DNA of 64,000 nt from Castellaniella denitrificans (GCF_027214045.1 NZ_JAPWHE010000001.1:604946-668945); one strand, 5' to 3'. Shown: positions 38,126 through 47,452, numbered from the stretch's first letter. The notes: generated from the letters alone by a model not told the origin. Numbers and translations are program-made.

Positions 38126-39520
38126 ATGACGTCATCCTCTTCCGCCTCATGGGGCGCCCTGCTGAGGGGCCGCAACGGCCTGCGGTCCCTCGCCCTGGCG
38201 GGCGGCGTGGCCGTGCATGCGATCAACATGTTCATCGCCACCACCATCCTGCCCTCGGTCGTCCGGGACATCGGCGGGTTGCCCTGGTACGCCTGGAACA
38301 CCACGCTGTTCGTGGCGGCCTCGATCATGGGATCCTCGTGCGCGCCCCTGGGCATCCGCTGGCACGGCCTGCGGCGTACATTCCTGCTGGCCTTGCTGGT
38401 GTTCATGGGGGGGACCGTGGTCTGCGGGCTGGCGCCCAGCATGCCCTGGCTGCTGTGCGGCAGGGTGGGACAGGGCCTGGGCGGCGGCATGTTGCTCAGC
38501 CTGAGCTATGCCACTGTGCCCTTGGTGTTCGATCAGACCCTGTGGGCGCGGGCCATGGCCCTGATTTCCGGGATGTGGGGCGTGGCCACGCTGTCGGGGC
38601 CCGCCATCGGCGGCCTGTTCGCCGAATCCGGGCACTGGCGCTGGGCGTTCTGGGCCGTGTTGCCGGTGTGTGTCCTGCTGGGCGCGCTGCTGGTCACGCA
38701 ACTCGGTCCGACGGGCCGGGACCGGCGCGGCCGGCTGGAAGCGCCCTTGTTGCGTATGGGGCTGCTGGTCGCATCCGTGCTGGTGGTGTCGGCGGCCAGC
38801 CTGTCCGCGTCCTGGACAGTCCAGCTCGCCGGCGTGACGGGTGGCCTGCTGCTGATCCTCTGGCTGGCGCGCATGGACGGCCGGGCCCGCCAGCGTTTCC
38901 TGCCCGCGGGCGCCTGGTCTCTGGGCCACCCGCTGGGACGCCGCTACGCCATGATCGGTCTGCTGAGCATCGGCGTGACGACGGAAGTCTTCGTCCCTTA
39001 TTTTCTGCAGGTCCTGCATGGGCAGTCGCCGCTGCATGCGGGCTATCTGTCGGCGCTGATGTCGGCCGGCTGGTCGCTGGGCACCCTGGCCAGCTCCGGG
39101 CGCGGGTCCGCCAGCGTCGGCCGCATGCTGGCGCTGGGGCCGATCCTGTCGGCCGCGTCCCTGGCGGGGCTGTATGTCTTCATGCCCGATCCAGGCTCAC
39201 CTGCGGCGCTGCTGGCCGCGTTGCTGCTGGGGGTGGGGATCGGCGTCGGCCTATGCTGGCCGCACCTGTTGACCGGCGTGTTCCGGGCCGCGCCGCCGGA
39301 CCAGCAGAACATCGCTTCGGCGGCGATCACGACCCTGCAGCTATATGCGATCGCCCTGGGCGCCGGCCTGGCGGGCGTGGTCGCCAATGCGGCGGGTTTC
39401 ACGGATCCGGGGGGGGGGCAAGGTGCGCGGCAGGCCGCCTGGGCGGTGTACGGCGTGTTCGCCTTCGCGCCGGCCCTGGCGATCCGCCTGGGGTGGCGGG
39501 CCGGACGCGACGGCGCCTAG
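38126..39520 (+). CDS. MFS-type efflux transporter
   Basis: 464-residue major-facilitator protein with about 12-14 membrane helices. The cytoplasmic loop between helices 2 and 3 is modified (GIRWHGLRRTF), and motif C of drug:H+ antiporters is present in SGMWGVATLSGPAIGGLFAE. That motif suggests an exporter rather than an uptake system. Start ATG 38126 (MTSSSSASWGALL) follows acnA by 22 bases and could be cotranscribed with it, though a functional link is not obvious. The substrate is unknown. Confidence 0.87.
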   Translation: MTSSSSASWGALLRGRNGLRSLALAGGVAVHAINMFIATTILPSVVRDIGGLPWYAWNTTLFVAASIMGSSCAPLGIRWHGLRRTFLLALLVFMGGTVVCGLAPSMPWLLCGRVGQGLGGGMLLSLSYATVPLVFDQTLWARAMALISGMWGVATLSGPAIGGLFAESGHWRWAFWAVLPVCVLLGALLVTQLGPTGRDRRGRLEAPLLRMGLLVASVLVVSAASLSASWTVQLAGVTGGLLLILWLARMDGRARQRFLPAGAWSLGHPLGRRYAMIGLLSIGVTTEVFVPYFLQVLHGQSPLHAGYLSALMSAGWSLGTLASSGRGSASVGRMLALGPILSAASLAGLYVFMPDPGSPAALLAALLLGVGIGVGLCWPHLLTGVFRAAPPDQQNIASAAITTLQLYAIALGAGLAGVVANAAGFTDPGGGQGARQAAWAVYGVFAFAPALAIRLGWRAGRDGA

Positions 39521-39553
39521 CGGGGTCTCCGGGCCCGCGCGTCGCGCCGGGGC

Positions 39554-40393
39554 CTACTTCAGCAGGTGGAACGTCTCGGGATCGGGGCCGAGGCGTCCGT
39601 CGGCGCGGTCCAGGGCGGCGATCCGCGCCATGGCGGCCTCATCCAGGTGCAAGTTCCATAAATTGAAGTTTTCCTGGAGCCGTTCCGGGTGCGAGGATTT
39701 CGGAATCACCATGTGTCCCATCTGGATGTGCCAGCGCAGGATCACCTGGGCGGGGGTGGCCCGCAGTTGATGGGCCAGCTCCAGGATCGCGGGATCCCGC
39801 AGCGCCTGGCCCTGGCCGAGCGGGCTCCAGGCTTCGGTGCGGATGTCGTGATCCTCGTGGTAGGCGCGCAGCTCGGCTTGCTGGAAATGGGGATGCAGTT
39901 CGATCTGGTTGACCACCGGCAGCACGCCGGTGCTGTCCAGCAGCCTTTGCAGATGGCCCGGCTGGAAGTTGCAGACGCCGATCGAGCGGGCGCGCCCCTC
40001 GTCGCGCAACTGGATCAGGGCCTCCCAGGTTTCCAGATAACGCTTTTCCCTGGGCACCGGCCAGTGGATGAGGTACAGATCGACATAGTCGAGCCCCAGC
40101 CGGTCCAGACTTTCCTGGAACGCGGTCTTGGTACTATCGTGACCATGCCGGTCGTTCCAGACCTTGGTGGCCACGAACAGGTTCTCGCGCGGGATGCCGC
40201 ACCGGGCGATGCCTCGTCCGACCTCGGCCTCGTTGCCGTAGATGGCGGCGGTGTCGATGGAACGGTAGCCGGCCTCGACGGCGGCCTGGATCGACGGGAC
40301 GACCGCGTCGCCGGTCAGTTTCCAGGTGCCCAGGCCCAGTTGGGGCGCGCGGCGGCCATCATGAAGCGTGATGTATGGTTGATTGGTGGACAT
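39554..40393 (-). CDS. Aldo/keto reductase (2,5-diketo-gluconate reductase-like)
   Basis: 279-residue NADPH-dependent carbonyl reductase with a (beta/alpha)8 barrel. The catalytic tetrad can be read: Asp in SIDTAAIYGNE, Tyr in the same segment, Lys in FVATKVWND and His in YLIHWPVP. Cofactor-binding VIPKSSHPERLQENFN is present near the end. Start ATG 40393 has GGAG upstream; an extension to 40444 has none. Overall it looks like the Dkg/YtbE group. It is convergent with the MFS gene and divergent from panB. The physiological substrate is unknown. Confidence 0.92.
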   Translation of the reverse strand: MSTNQPYITLHDGRRAPQLGLGTWKLTGDAVVPSIQAAVEAGYRSIDTAAIYGNEAEVGRGIARCGIPRENLFVATKVWNDRHGHDSTKTAFQESLDRLGLDYVDLYLIHWPVPREKRYLETWEALIQLRDEGRARSIGVCNFQPGHLQRLLDSTGVLPVVNQIELHPHFQQAELRAYHEDHDIRTEAWSPLGQGQALRDPAILELAHQLRATPAQVILRWHIQMGHMVIPKSSHPERLQENFNLWNLHLDEAAMARIAALDRADGRLGPDPETFHLLK

Positions 40394-40475
40394 GCGGGTC
40401 TCCGGTGAATGCGGCGCACGGCTGGCCGACGGTCGGCCCGCCACGGGCGATGAACGAATCTTTGGAGTCAGTCGA

Positions 40476-41303
40476 ATGAGTGTACATAGTCAGGCGCAAC
40501 GCGTCACGGTGCCCCAGCTCGTCTCTTTCAAGGGCGAGCGCAAGATCGCGGCGCTGACCGCCTATATCGCGCCGATCGCCCGTCTGCTGGACGAAGCCGT
40601 GGACATGCTGCTGGTGGGCGATTCCACGGCCATGGTCGGCTACGCACTGCCCGATACGTTGTCGATCACGGTCGAGACCATGGCCGCGCACGCCGCCGCC
40701 GTGGTCCGGGCCACGGAACACGCCTGCGTGATCGTGGACATGCCGTTCGGCAGCTACCAGCAGTCCCCGGCCCAGGCGTTCGCCAATGCCGCGTCCCTGC
40801 TGGCGGCCAGCGGCGTGTCCGGCGTCAAGCTCGAGGGCGGCCAGCCCCTGGCAGAGACGACGCGGTTCCTGGTGGAGCGCGGCATTCCGGTGCTGGCCCA
40901 TGTCGGGCTCATGCCCCAGTACGTCAACACCATGGGCGGTTTCAAGGCCCAGGGCATGACCGATGCCGCCGCCCGCCGCATCCTGGAAGACGCGCGGGCC
41001 CATGCGCAGGCCGGGGCGTTCGGTGTGGTGCTGGAGGGCATCAGCGAGCCCCTGGGGCGGGCAATCACGGCGGCGCTGCCGGTCCCCACCATCGGTATCG
41101 GGGCTTCGCCCGCGTGCGACGGCCAGATCCTGGTGACCGAGGACATCCTGGGCCTGAGCGGCGACCGGATTCCGAAATTCGCCCAGCGTTTCGCCGATGC
41201 CGGGCAGGTGATCCGGCAGGCGGCCCGGGACTATGCCCAATCCGTGCGGGAGGAGACCTTTCCGACGCTTGCTCATTGCTTTGGCGTCCGGTCCGGGCGG
41301 TAA
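40476..41303 (+). CDS. panB: 3-methyl-2-oxobutanoate hydroxymethyltransferase
   Basis: Uses methylene-THF to make ketopantoate, the first committed step of pantothenate and coenzyme A synthesis. 275 residues, the usual size. Visible are the Mg-binding LLVGDSTAMVGY and VDMPFGSYQ, VKLEGG with the active-site lysine and glutamate, and PVLAHVGLMPQ. TTGGAG precedes the ATG 40476. No panC lies beside it. It consumes the same folate pool served by metF and the formyl-THF cyclo-ligase elsewhere in the window. Confidence 0.96.
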   Translation: MSVHSQAQRVTVPQLVSFKGERKIAALTAYIAPIARLLDEAVDMLLVGDSTAMVGYALPDTLSITVETMAAHAAAVVRATEHACVIVDMPFGSYQQSPAQAFANAASLLAASGVSGVKLEGGQPLAETTRFLVERGIPVLAHVGLMPQYVNTMGGFKAQGMTDAAARRILEDARAHAQAGAFGVVLEGISEPLGRAITAALPVPTIGIGASPACDGQILVTEDILGLSGDRIPKFAQRFADAGQVIRQAARDYAQSVREETFPTLAHCFGVRSGR

Positions 41304-41334
41304 TATTCGTATAACATTTTTTTGCTAGATATTT

Positions 41335-41364
41335 CGCCTGGGCCGTGACCGGCTGATCCAGGCG
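41335..41364. terminator. Nested stem-loop between panB and a LysR gene
   Basis: CGCCTGG (41335-41341) pairs with CCAGGCG (41358-41364); inside it GCCG (41342-41345) pairs with CGGC (41350-41353) around a four-base loop. The plus-strand continuation is ACTCTTTG, only a weak T-run. It could stop panB transcription or form a hairpin in the LysR leader. An AT-rich stretch with a run of seven T lies just upstream. Confidence 0.4.
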
Positions 41365-41401
41365 ACTCTTTGATGCGGTAGGACCATCCGCATCGGATGC
41401 C

Positions 41402-42373
41402 ATGGAAATACGCCAACTCGAGGCCCTGAACGCCATCGTGACCAGCGGTAGCGTCACGGCCGCAGGCCGCATGCTGGGCCGCTCGCAGCCCGTCGTCAGC
41501 CGCCAGATCAGCGATCTGGAGTCCGAGCTGGGCTTCATGCTGTTCGCCCGCACCCGGCCCGCCATCACGCTGACCGAACAGGGTGGCGAGTTCTACCAGG
41601 AAGTGCGCGGCATCCTGGCCGATCTGCACCAGCTGGAATCGCGGGTGCAGGGCATGCGCAGCGGCCAGGTCCGTCCCTTGCGGATCCTGGCGTCCGTCGA
41701 TCTTGCCCGCGGCCTGCTGCCCGAGGCCCTGGCCCGGATGGACCGCTTCAGTCCCGTGTTCCGCCAGAAGCTCATCATCGAGGAAGTCGTCCACGAGGCG
41801 CCGGCCAGCGCCCTTTCCGAGGGACGTGCCGATTTCGCGCTCCTCAGCCTGCCGATCGACGTCGAGGCCGTGCGTGTGCACTGGTGCGGCCAGGCGCCCT
41901 GCCTGCTGGCGCTGCCCGCCTCGCATCCACTGGTGTCCCGGGATGTGATCCAGTTCGATGACATCCGCAACACCGATGTCATCACGCTGCTCAACCGCTA
42001 TCGCATGCGCTACCACCTGACCAGCAGCCTGGCGCAGGCCACGGCGGACGAAAACCGGCGCCATGTCGAAGTCGGCAGCCAGCAGACGGCCCTGTCCATG
42101 GTGCGGCTCGGGCTGGGCGTGGCGCTCATCGATCCGTTCTCGATCCGGGGCGCCCAGCTCGATGGCGTCGTGCTGCGGCCCCTCCAGACCGATATCGCCT
42201 ACATGATCGGCGCCGTTTCGCAGGCGACGCACGAATTGCCGGAGGGCGCCCTGCGCCTGATCCAGGGGCTGCATCTGCATGTCCAGAGCAGCATTCCCCA
42301 TTATGTGGACACCGATCCCAGCGGTCTGCGCCAGGGCGTGTCCCGCAAGACCGAGGTGCTGCGCTCGGCCTGA
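41402..42373 (+). CDS. LysR-family transcriptional regulator
   Basis: 323 residues with an N-terminal LysR helix-turn-helix (LEALNAIVTSGSVTAAGRMLGRSQPVVSRQISDLE) and an effector domain (LRILASVDLARGLLPEAL, SMVRLGLGVALIDPF). The SVTAAGRMLGRSQPVVSRQI form is like the subgroup near NocR/OccR and other amino-acid or opine regulators, but that resemblance is loose. No divergent target gene is adjacent: panB and rmuC are both on the same strand. The target is therefore unclear. Confidence 0.9.
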   Translation: MEIRQLEALNAIVTSGSVTAAGRMLGRSQPVVSRQISDLESELGFMLFARTRPAITLTEQGGEFYQEVRGILADLHQLESRVQGMRSGQVRPLRILASVDLARGLLPEALARMDRFSPVFRQKLIIEEVVHEAPASALSEGRADFALLSLPIDVEAVRVHWCGQAPCLLALPASHPLVSRDVIQFDDIRNTDVITLLNRYRMRYHLTSSLAQATADENRRHVEVGSQQTALSMVRLGLGVALIDPFSIRGAQLDGVVLRPLQTDIAYMIGAVSQATHELPEGALRLIQGLHLHVQSSIPHYVDTDPSGLRQGVSRKTEVLRSA

Positions 42374-42440
42374 AGCCCGTCGGCGCACCCGCGCCTGTGC
42401 GATGATGGCGGCTATTCTTCATGCGGCATAGGACGGCATC

Positions 42441-43835
42441 GTGATCCCGTTTTCTCCGGAAATCCTGGCGGCGCTGGCGCTGGCCCTGTTGGTCGGGGCC
42501 GTGGCCGGCGCCTGGCCCGCGAGGCGGCGCCTGCTGGCCCAGGCGGCCGAGACGGCCCGCCAGACGGAACGCGCCGACCAGCTCCAGGACCGGATCGCGC
42601 AGCTTGACCGGGATGCGGCCGCCAGTGCGCAGGCATTGGAAGACTGGCGTGCCCGGGCGCAGGAAGGCCGGCTGGAGCTGGCCCGGCTGCAGGCGGCCCA
42701 CCAGGAAAAGCTCGCCGCCCTCGATGATCTGCGCCAGGCCTACGAGCAATCGCGGGCGTCCATGCGGACGGAATTCCAGCATCTGGCCAGCCAGGTGCTG
42801 GAAGAAAAGAGTCAGGGTTTTTCCCGCGCCAGCCAGGACACGCTCGATGGCCTGTTGCGGCCTTTCCGCGAACAGATCGAAGGTTTCCAGCGGCGCGTCA
42901 ATGAAATCCACGACGCCTCGGTGCGCGGCCAGGCCCGGCTGGACGCTGAGATCCGCCGCGTGCTGGACGTCGGCCTGAAAATGAGCGACGAGGCCCAGTC
43001 CCTGGCCACGGCCCTGAAGGGCGACAAGAAAGCCACCGGCAACTGGGGCGAGGTCCTCCTCGAACGCAGCCTGCAACTGGCGGGGCTGATCGCGGGTGAT
43101 CACTACCAGGCCCAGGCGCCCTTCCGCGACGAGGCCGGCAACCGGCGGCAACCGGATTTCGTCGTCCGTCTGCCGGACGGCAAGCACTTGATCCTCGACA
43201 GCAAGGTCTCGCTGGTGGACTATGACCGGGCCGTGGCGGCGGCCACGCCCGAGGATCGCGAGGCCGCGCTGGCCGCGCACGCGCGCGCCGTGCGCCATCA
43301 CATCGACGACCTGGCCCGAAAGGACTACAGCGGCCTGATCGGCATGAAAAGTCCCGGCTTCGTGCTGATGTACATGCCGATCGAGCCGGCCTACATCGAG
43401 GCCATGCGGCACGACCGGGAACTGTTCGACCATGGCTACCGCCACAACGTCGTCCTGGTGTCCCACACCACGCTGATGCCGGTCCTGCGCACGGTGGCGA
43501 CGCTGTGGATGCTGGCGCGGGGCAACGAACAGGCCCGGGCGCTGAGCGACCAGGCGGGCGGCTTGTACCGGCAGGTCGAAGTGGTGGCCGACCGCTTGCG
43601 CAAGCTGGGCCATGTCCTGGGGGCGGCGGCCACGCATTACAACAGCGTCGTCACGGCCGTGACGGGGCAACGGGGCCTGTACGGCAAGGTCGGCCGCTTC
43701 GCCGAACTGTCGGCCAAGGCGGGCCGGCCGCTGCCGCCGCTTGAGCCCTTGCATGCGGATTTCGAAGTCCGGCGGCTGGATGGCGTCGAGTCCGAGAACG
43801 ATCCCTCCGTTTCCTCCCGGGAGCCGAATCCATGA
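42441..43835 (+). CDS. rmuC: DNA recombination protein RmuC
   Basis: 464 residues beginning with GTG. Order: an N-terminal membrane anchor (ILAALALALLVGAVAGAW), a long coiled coil (about 30-180, heavy in Gln/Glu/Arg), then the RmuC nuclease-like domain with GNWGEVLLERSLQLAGL, PDFVVRLPDGKHLILDSKVSL and FVLMYMPIEPAY. The PDF..LPDG...DSK series has the layout of a PD-(D/E)XK nuclease core. RmuC is reported to limit inversions between short inverted repeats. The stop overlaps the next gene's start (ATGA). Confidence 0.94.
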   Translation: MIPFSPEILAALALALLVGAVAGAWPARRRLLAQAAETARQTERADQLQDRIAQLDRDAAASAQALEDWRARAQEGRLELARLQAAHQEKLAALDDLRQAYEQSRASMRTEFQHLASQVLEEKSQGFSRASQDTLDGLLRPFREQIEGFQRRVNEIHDASVRGQARLDAEIRRVLDVGLKMSDEAQSLATALKGDKKATGNWGEVLLERSLQLAGLIAGDHYQAQAPFRDEAGNRRQPDFVVRLPDGKHLILDSKVSLVDYDRAVAAATPEDREAALAAHARAVRHHIDDLARKDYSGLIGMKSPGFVLMYMPIEPAYIEAMRHDRELFDHGYRHNVVLVSHTTLMPVLRTVATLWMLARGNEQARALSDQAGGLYRQVEVVADRLRKLGHVLGAAATHYNSVVTAVTGQRGLYGKVGRFAELSAKAGRPLPPLEPLHADFEVRRLDGVESENDPSVSSREPNP

Positions 43836-44836
43836 CCTGTCATTCCGCGCGGCGAATCGCCGCCATCCTGGCCTCCGCCGCGCTGCTCTGGACCGGCGTG
43901 TGGACGGGCACGCCGGCGCCGGTCCTGGCCGCGTCCGGCCCGGTGGTCTCCGATGCGGTACCCGCGCCCGTGGCTGGGCAGCCGGCCGGGCGGGTGGACG
44001 AAACTCCGCGCATGGCCATCCTGTCCGCCTTCGCGCCGGAACTGGATCTGTTGCGCGCCCGCTTGCGGGATCCGCGCGCCTTCACCATCCAGGGGGTCGA
44101 GTTCACCACCGGGCTGCTGGAAGGCCGGCCCGTCGTGCTGGCGCTCAGCGGCATCAGCATGGTCAACGCCGCCATGAACACCCAGCTCCTGTTCGACCGC
44201 TTCCATGTCACACACCTCGTCTTCAGCGGAATCGCGGGCGGTGTGAACCCCGGGCTGCGCATCGGCGATGTCAGCGTCCCGGAGCGCTGGGGGCAGTATC
44301 TCGAAGTGGTGATGATGCGGGAAATCGCGCCGGGAAGGTACCGCGCGCCGGCCGCCAAGGGCGCATTCGAGTTTGCGCCCTACGGCATGATGCAGCCGCG
44401 CGCAGTGCGCGTGCGGCCCGCCGACGGGGAGGGCATCCAGGATAAATTCTGGTTCGAGGCCGATCCGCGCATGCTGGCCGTGGCGCGCGGCATCCAGTCC
44501 GTGCCGCTGCGCGGCTGCGACCATCAGAACCGCTGCCTGAACGAGCGCCCCCGCCTGGTGGTCGGCGGCAATGGCGTGTCCGGCCAGGCCTTCGTGGACA
44601 ATGCGGATTTCCGCCGCTACGCTTTCCGTACGTTCCAGGCCAACGTGCTGGACATGGAAAGCGCGGCCTGCGCCCAGGTCGCCTGGCGCGCGGGCGTGCC
44701 CTTCATCGCCTTCCGCTCGCTCAGCGACCTGGCGGGCGGCGGGCCGGGCGAAAACGAGATGAACGCCTTCCTGCACATCGCGGCGGACAACGCCGCGCAG
44801 GTGCTGCTGGCGTTCCTGCGCGCCTGGCAGGATTGA
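43832..44836 (+). CDS. Exported 5'-methylthioadenosine/SAH nucleosidase-type phosphorylase
   Basis: 334 residues. A Sec signal peptide (ARRIAAILASAALLWTGVW, cleavage near VLA-AS) precedes a nucleoside-phosphorylase/MTAN fold: MAILSAFAPELDLL, FSGIAGGVNPGLRIGDV, the substrate-site VLDMESAACAQVA, and the catalytic-Asp region FIAFRSLSDLAGG. An insertion with two cysteines (GCDHQNRC) separates the halves and could form a disulphide in the periplasm. Most MTANs are cytosolic, so export is unusual; the substrate may be an external purine nucleoside. It overlaps rmuC by ATGA and lies 15 bases before corA. Confidence 0.87.
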   Translation: MTCHSARRIAAILASAALLWTGVWTGTPAPVLAASGPVVSDAVPAPVAGQPAGRVDETPRMAILSAFAPELDLLRARLRDPRAFTIQGVEFTTGLLEGRPVVLALSGISMVNAAMNTQLLFDRFHVTHLVFSGIAGGVNPGLRIGDVSVPERWGQYLEVVMMREIAPGRYRAPAAKGAFEFAPYGMMQPRAVRVRPADGEGIQDKFWFEADPRMLAVARGIQSVPLRGCDHQNRCLNERPRLVVGGNGVSGQAFVDNADFRRYAFRTFQANVLDMESAACAQVAWRAGVPFIAFRSLSDLAGGGPGENEMNAFLHIAADNAAQVLLAFLRAWQD

Positions 44837-44851
44837 GCACGGGAAAAGATC

Positions 44852-45859
44852 ATGACGTCCGCCGACGATATGTCCCTGGATGAGGCTTTCCGGCGGTCCG
44901 CCGTGGCTTCCGTCTTGTATGCGGCGGGGCAGCCAGGCCGTGACATCGGTCTGGCGGACCTGGGCCCGGCCGCGACGGCATCTGGCCTGCTCTGGGTCGG
45001 CCTCAAGGACCCGGACGAGGACTTGGTGAACGACGTGGGCCGGCGGCTTGGCCTGCCCAGGCGCGCCATCGAGGAGATCATCGCGCCGCACCGGCGCCCG
45101 AAAATCATTGAATACGACCAGTTGACGCTGGTGGTCGTGGTGACGGTCGAGATCGTCCAGGACCGGCCGGGCTTCGGGGACACCCAATTGCTGATCGGGC
45201 CGGGTTATCTGCTGACGATCCGGCGCCACGCGGAAGGATCGTACCGGGCCTTGCGCGATCAACTGGCCGAGTCGCCGGAGTTCCTGAGCCGGGGCAGCGA
45301 TTATGTCGCCTCCACGCTGCTGGACCTCCTGGCGGACCGCGCCGTCGAGGCGCTGGACCATATGGAGGCGAAGGTCGAGGGCGTCGAGCACCAGTTCCTC
45401 CTGCGCGGGTTCCGCGAAATGGACATCCGCCGCCTGTACCGCCTGCGTCGCGACCTGCTGCGCATGCAGACGGCGATCGCGCCCCTGGTGGAAATCTGCC
45501 GCCGGCTGGCACGCGTGGACATGCGCAACATCGGCGCCGACAGCCGGGGGTATTTCAACGAGGTGGCGGACCGGATCCAGCGCATCGTCGAGTCGATCGC
45601 CGGGCTGCGCGAGGCGCTGGCCTTCGCCTTCGAGGCCAGCATGATGATCAGCCAGATGCAACAGACCGACATCACCCGCAAGCTCGCCGCCTGGGCGGCC
45701 ATCCTGGCCGTGCCCACGGCGGTGGCGGGCATCTACGGCATGAATTTCCACGATATGCCGGAACTGGGCTGGACCTACGGCTATCCGGCGATGCTGGCCG
45801 GGACGGGCGCGGTCTGCGGGCTGTTGTACTGGAAATTCCGCCGGATCAAGTGGCTGTAG
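44852..45859 (+). CDS. corA: CorA-family magnesium/cobalt transporter
   Basis: 335-residue channel subunit. A large N-terminal cytosolic domain (alpha/beta then long helices) leads to two C-terminal membrane helices. The selectivity motif YGMNF lies at 295-299 in AGIYGMNFHDMPEL, directly after the first helix, as required for the pentameric pore. The C-terminus FRRIKWL is the usual basic end. It follows the nucleosidase closely and ends the plus-strand run; a hairpin terminator follows. Confidence 0.94.
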   Translation: MTSADDMSLDEAFRRSAVASVLYAAGQPGRDIGLADLGPAATASGLLWVGLKDPDEDLVNDVGRRLGLPRRAIEEIIAPHRRPKIIEYDQLTLVVVVTVEIVQDRPGFGDTQLLIGPGYLLTIRRHAEGSYRALRDQLAESPEFLSRGSDYVASTLLDLLADRAVEALDHMEAKVEGVEHQFLLRGFREMDIRRLYRLRRDLLRMQTAIAPLVEICRRLARVDMRNIGADSRGYFNEVADRIQRIVESIAGLREALAFAFEASMMISQMQQTDITRKLAAWAAILAVPTAVAGIYGMNFHDMPELGWTYGYPAMLAGTGAVCGLLYWKFRRIKWL

Positions 45860-45867
45860 TGGACCGG

Positions 45868-45902
45868 CGCGGGAAACCGCCGGAGAGCGCCGGCTTCCCG
45901 CG
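45868..45902. terminator. Hairpin between convergent corA and the formate-module genes
   Basis: CGCGGGAA (45868-45875) pairs with TTCCCGCG (45895-45902), and inside it GCCGG (45879-45883) pairs with CCGGC (45890-45894), leaving a three-base bulge. TTTCCC follows on the plus strand. It lies nine bases beyond the corA stop and nine before the end of the small minus-strand gene, so it probably ends both transcripts. Confidence 0.55.
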
Positions 45903-45910
45903 TTTCCCGG

Positions 45911-46036
45911 CTAGTGGAACAAGGCGCTGGCCTTGAGCAGGGTTTCCCAGATGCCCAGCGCCAGCGGGACGCCGACGTAGAGCCAGAACAGGATGATCAG
46001 GGCGGGCGAGGGGGAGCGGGTCGTCGTCGTGGACAT
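45911..46036 (-). CDS. 41-residue single-helix membrane peptide, MFS transporter small subunit
   Basis: A short ORF (ATG 46036, stop 45911) with a strong AGGAG site seven bases upstream. It begins MSTTTTRSPSPAL, then one hydrophobic segment (IILFWLYVGVPLALGIW), and ends ETLLKASALFH. It follows the OFA-family transporter by nine bases on the same strand. Peptides of this kind next to such transporters are recognised as small subunits in some annotation schemes, as far as I recall. The role is probably to assist the transporter, but this is inferred. Confidence 0.75.
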   Translation of the reverse strand: MSTTTTRSPSPALIILFWLYVGVPLALGIWETLLKASALFH

Positions 46037-46045
46037 GGCGGTCTC

Positions 46046-47452
46046 CTATTTCTGGTGGGCCAGGCTGGCGCCCAGGGGCGTGTGGTCGCTCTCGGCGCTC
46101 ATGTGGTGGTGCGCGGCGACCGGACGGACCAGCAGGTTGCAGATGAAGCCGACGACCAGCAGGCCGGCCATCAGGTACATCGTGACGGTGTAGGACTGGC
46201 CCGGCGGGACGCCGTGGTCGACCTGGTACTGGCGGATGTAGTTCACCAGCACGGGGCCCAGCACCCCGGCGGCCGCCCAGGCGGTCAGCAGACGGCCATG
46301 GATGCCGCCGACGTAGCGGGTGCCGAACAGGTCGGCCAGGTAGGCCGGGACGGTGGAGAAGCCGCCGCCGTACATCGAGATGATGATCGCGTAGAACAGC
46401 ACGAACAGGGCGACGTTGCCCGAGGCGCCCATGCCGGGCACCAGGAAATAAAGCACGGCGCCCAGCACGAAGAAGATGCCATAGGTGGTCTTGCGTCCCA
46501 GGTAGTCCGACGTGCTGGACCAGAAAAAGCGCCCCAGCATGTTGGCCAGCGACAGCAGGCCGACGAAACCGGCCGCCGCGGCCGGCGTGATGGCGCCGCG
46601 GAAGCTTTCCTGGATCATCACCGAGGCCTGGCCCAGCACACCGATGCCGGCCGTCACGTTCAGGGTCAGCGCCCACCACAGCAGCCAGAACTGCGGTGTT
46701 TTCAGGGCCTGGTCGATGTGAACGTGGTTGCGCGAGATCATGGCCTTCTGTGTGGCCGGCGGTGTCCAGCCCTCGGGCTTCCAGCCAGGCGCCGGGATGC
46801 GGATGGCGCAGGCGCCGATCAGCATGGAAATGAAGTACAGCACGCCCATCACCATGAAGGTCGGGGCCACGCCCATGGAGTCCGGCGTGCGGAAGTGCTC
46901 CATCAGCGCCACCGACATCGGCGAGGCGATGAAGGCTCCGCCGCCGAAGCCCATGATGGCCATGCCGGTGGCCATGCCGCGCTTGTCCGGGAACCACTTG
47001 ATCAGGGTCGAGACGGGCGAGACGTAGCCGATGCCCAGGCCGATGCCGCCCAGGACGCCGTAGCCCAGATACAGCAGCCACAGCTGATGGGTCGAGATCC
47101 CGATCGAGGACACGATGAACCCGCCGCCGAAACAGCAGGCCGCCACGAACATGGCTTTGCGCGGTCCGACCTCTTCGAGCCATTTGCCGGCGAAGGCGGC
47201 CGAGAGGCCGAGGAACAGGATGGCGAGACTGAAGATCCAGCCCAGGGCGGGCAGGCCCCAGTCGTCCGGCGCGGGCTGCTGGATGCCGATGAGTCTCGTC
47301 ATCGGACCGTTGAACACCGAGAAGGCGTAGGCCTGGCCGATGCACAGGTGGACCGCCAGGGCGGCGGGCGGGATCATCCAGCGATTGAAGCCGGGCGGAG
47401 CGGTGATGCGTTCCTTGCTGAAAAATCCGTTCTGGGTTGCTTCCGTACTCAT
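46046..47452 (-). CDS. OFA-family MFS transporter (oxalate/formate antiporter type)
   Basis: 468 residues, 12 membrane helices. The N-terminus (GFNRWMIPPAALAVHLCIGQAYAFSVFN) and GIGLGIGYVSPVSTLIKWFPDKRGMATGMAIMGFGGGAFI are typical of the OFA family, represented by OxlT. A His cluster (AAHHHMSAESDH) lies near the C-terminus. AGGAGGAG precedes ATG 47452. It is downstream of the formate dehydrogenase genes and upstream of the 41-residue peptide, which supports exchange or uptake of formate, oxalate or a similar small carboxylate. The substrate itself is not proven by sequence. Confidence 0.9.
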   Translation of the reverse strand: MSTEATQNGFFSKERITAPPGFNRWMIPPAALAVHLCIGQAYAFSVFNGPMTRLIGIQQPAPDDWGLPALGWIFSLAILFLGLSAAFAGKWLEEVGPRKAMFVAACCFGGGFIVSSIGISTHQLWLLYLGYGVLGGIGLGIGYVSPVSTLIKWFPDKRGMATGMAIMGFGGGAFIASPMSVALMEHFRTPDSMGVAPTFMVMGVLYFISMLIGACAIRIPAPGWKPEGWTPPATQKAMISRNHVHIDQALKTPQFWLLWWALTLNVTAGIGVLGQASVMIQESFRGAITPAAAAGFVGLLSLANMLGRFFWSSTSDYLGRKTTYGIFFVLGAVLYFLVPGMGASGNVALFVLFYAIIISMYGGGFSTVPAYLADLFGTRYVGGIHGRLLTAWAAAGVLGPVLVNYIRQYQVDHGVPPGQSYTVTMYLMAGLLVVGFICNLLVRPVAAHHHMSAESDHTPLGASLAHQK

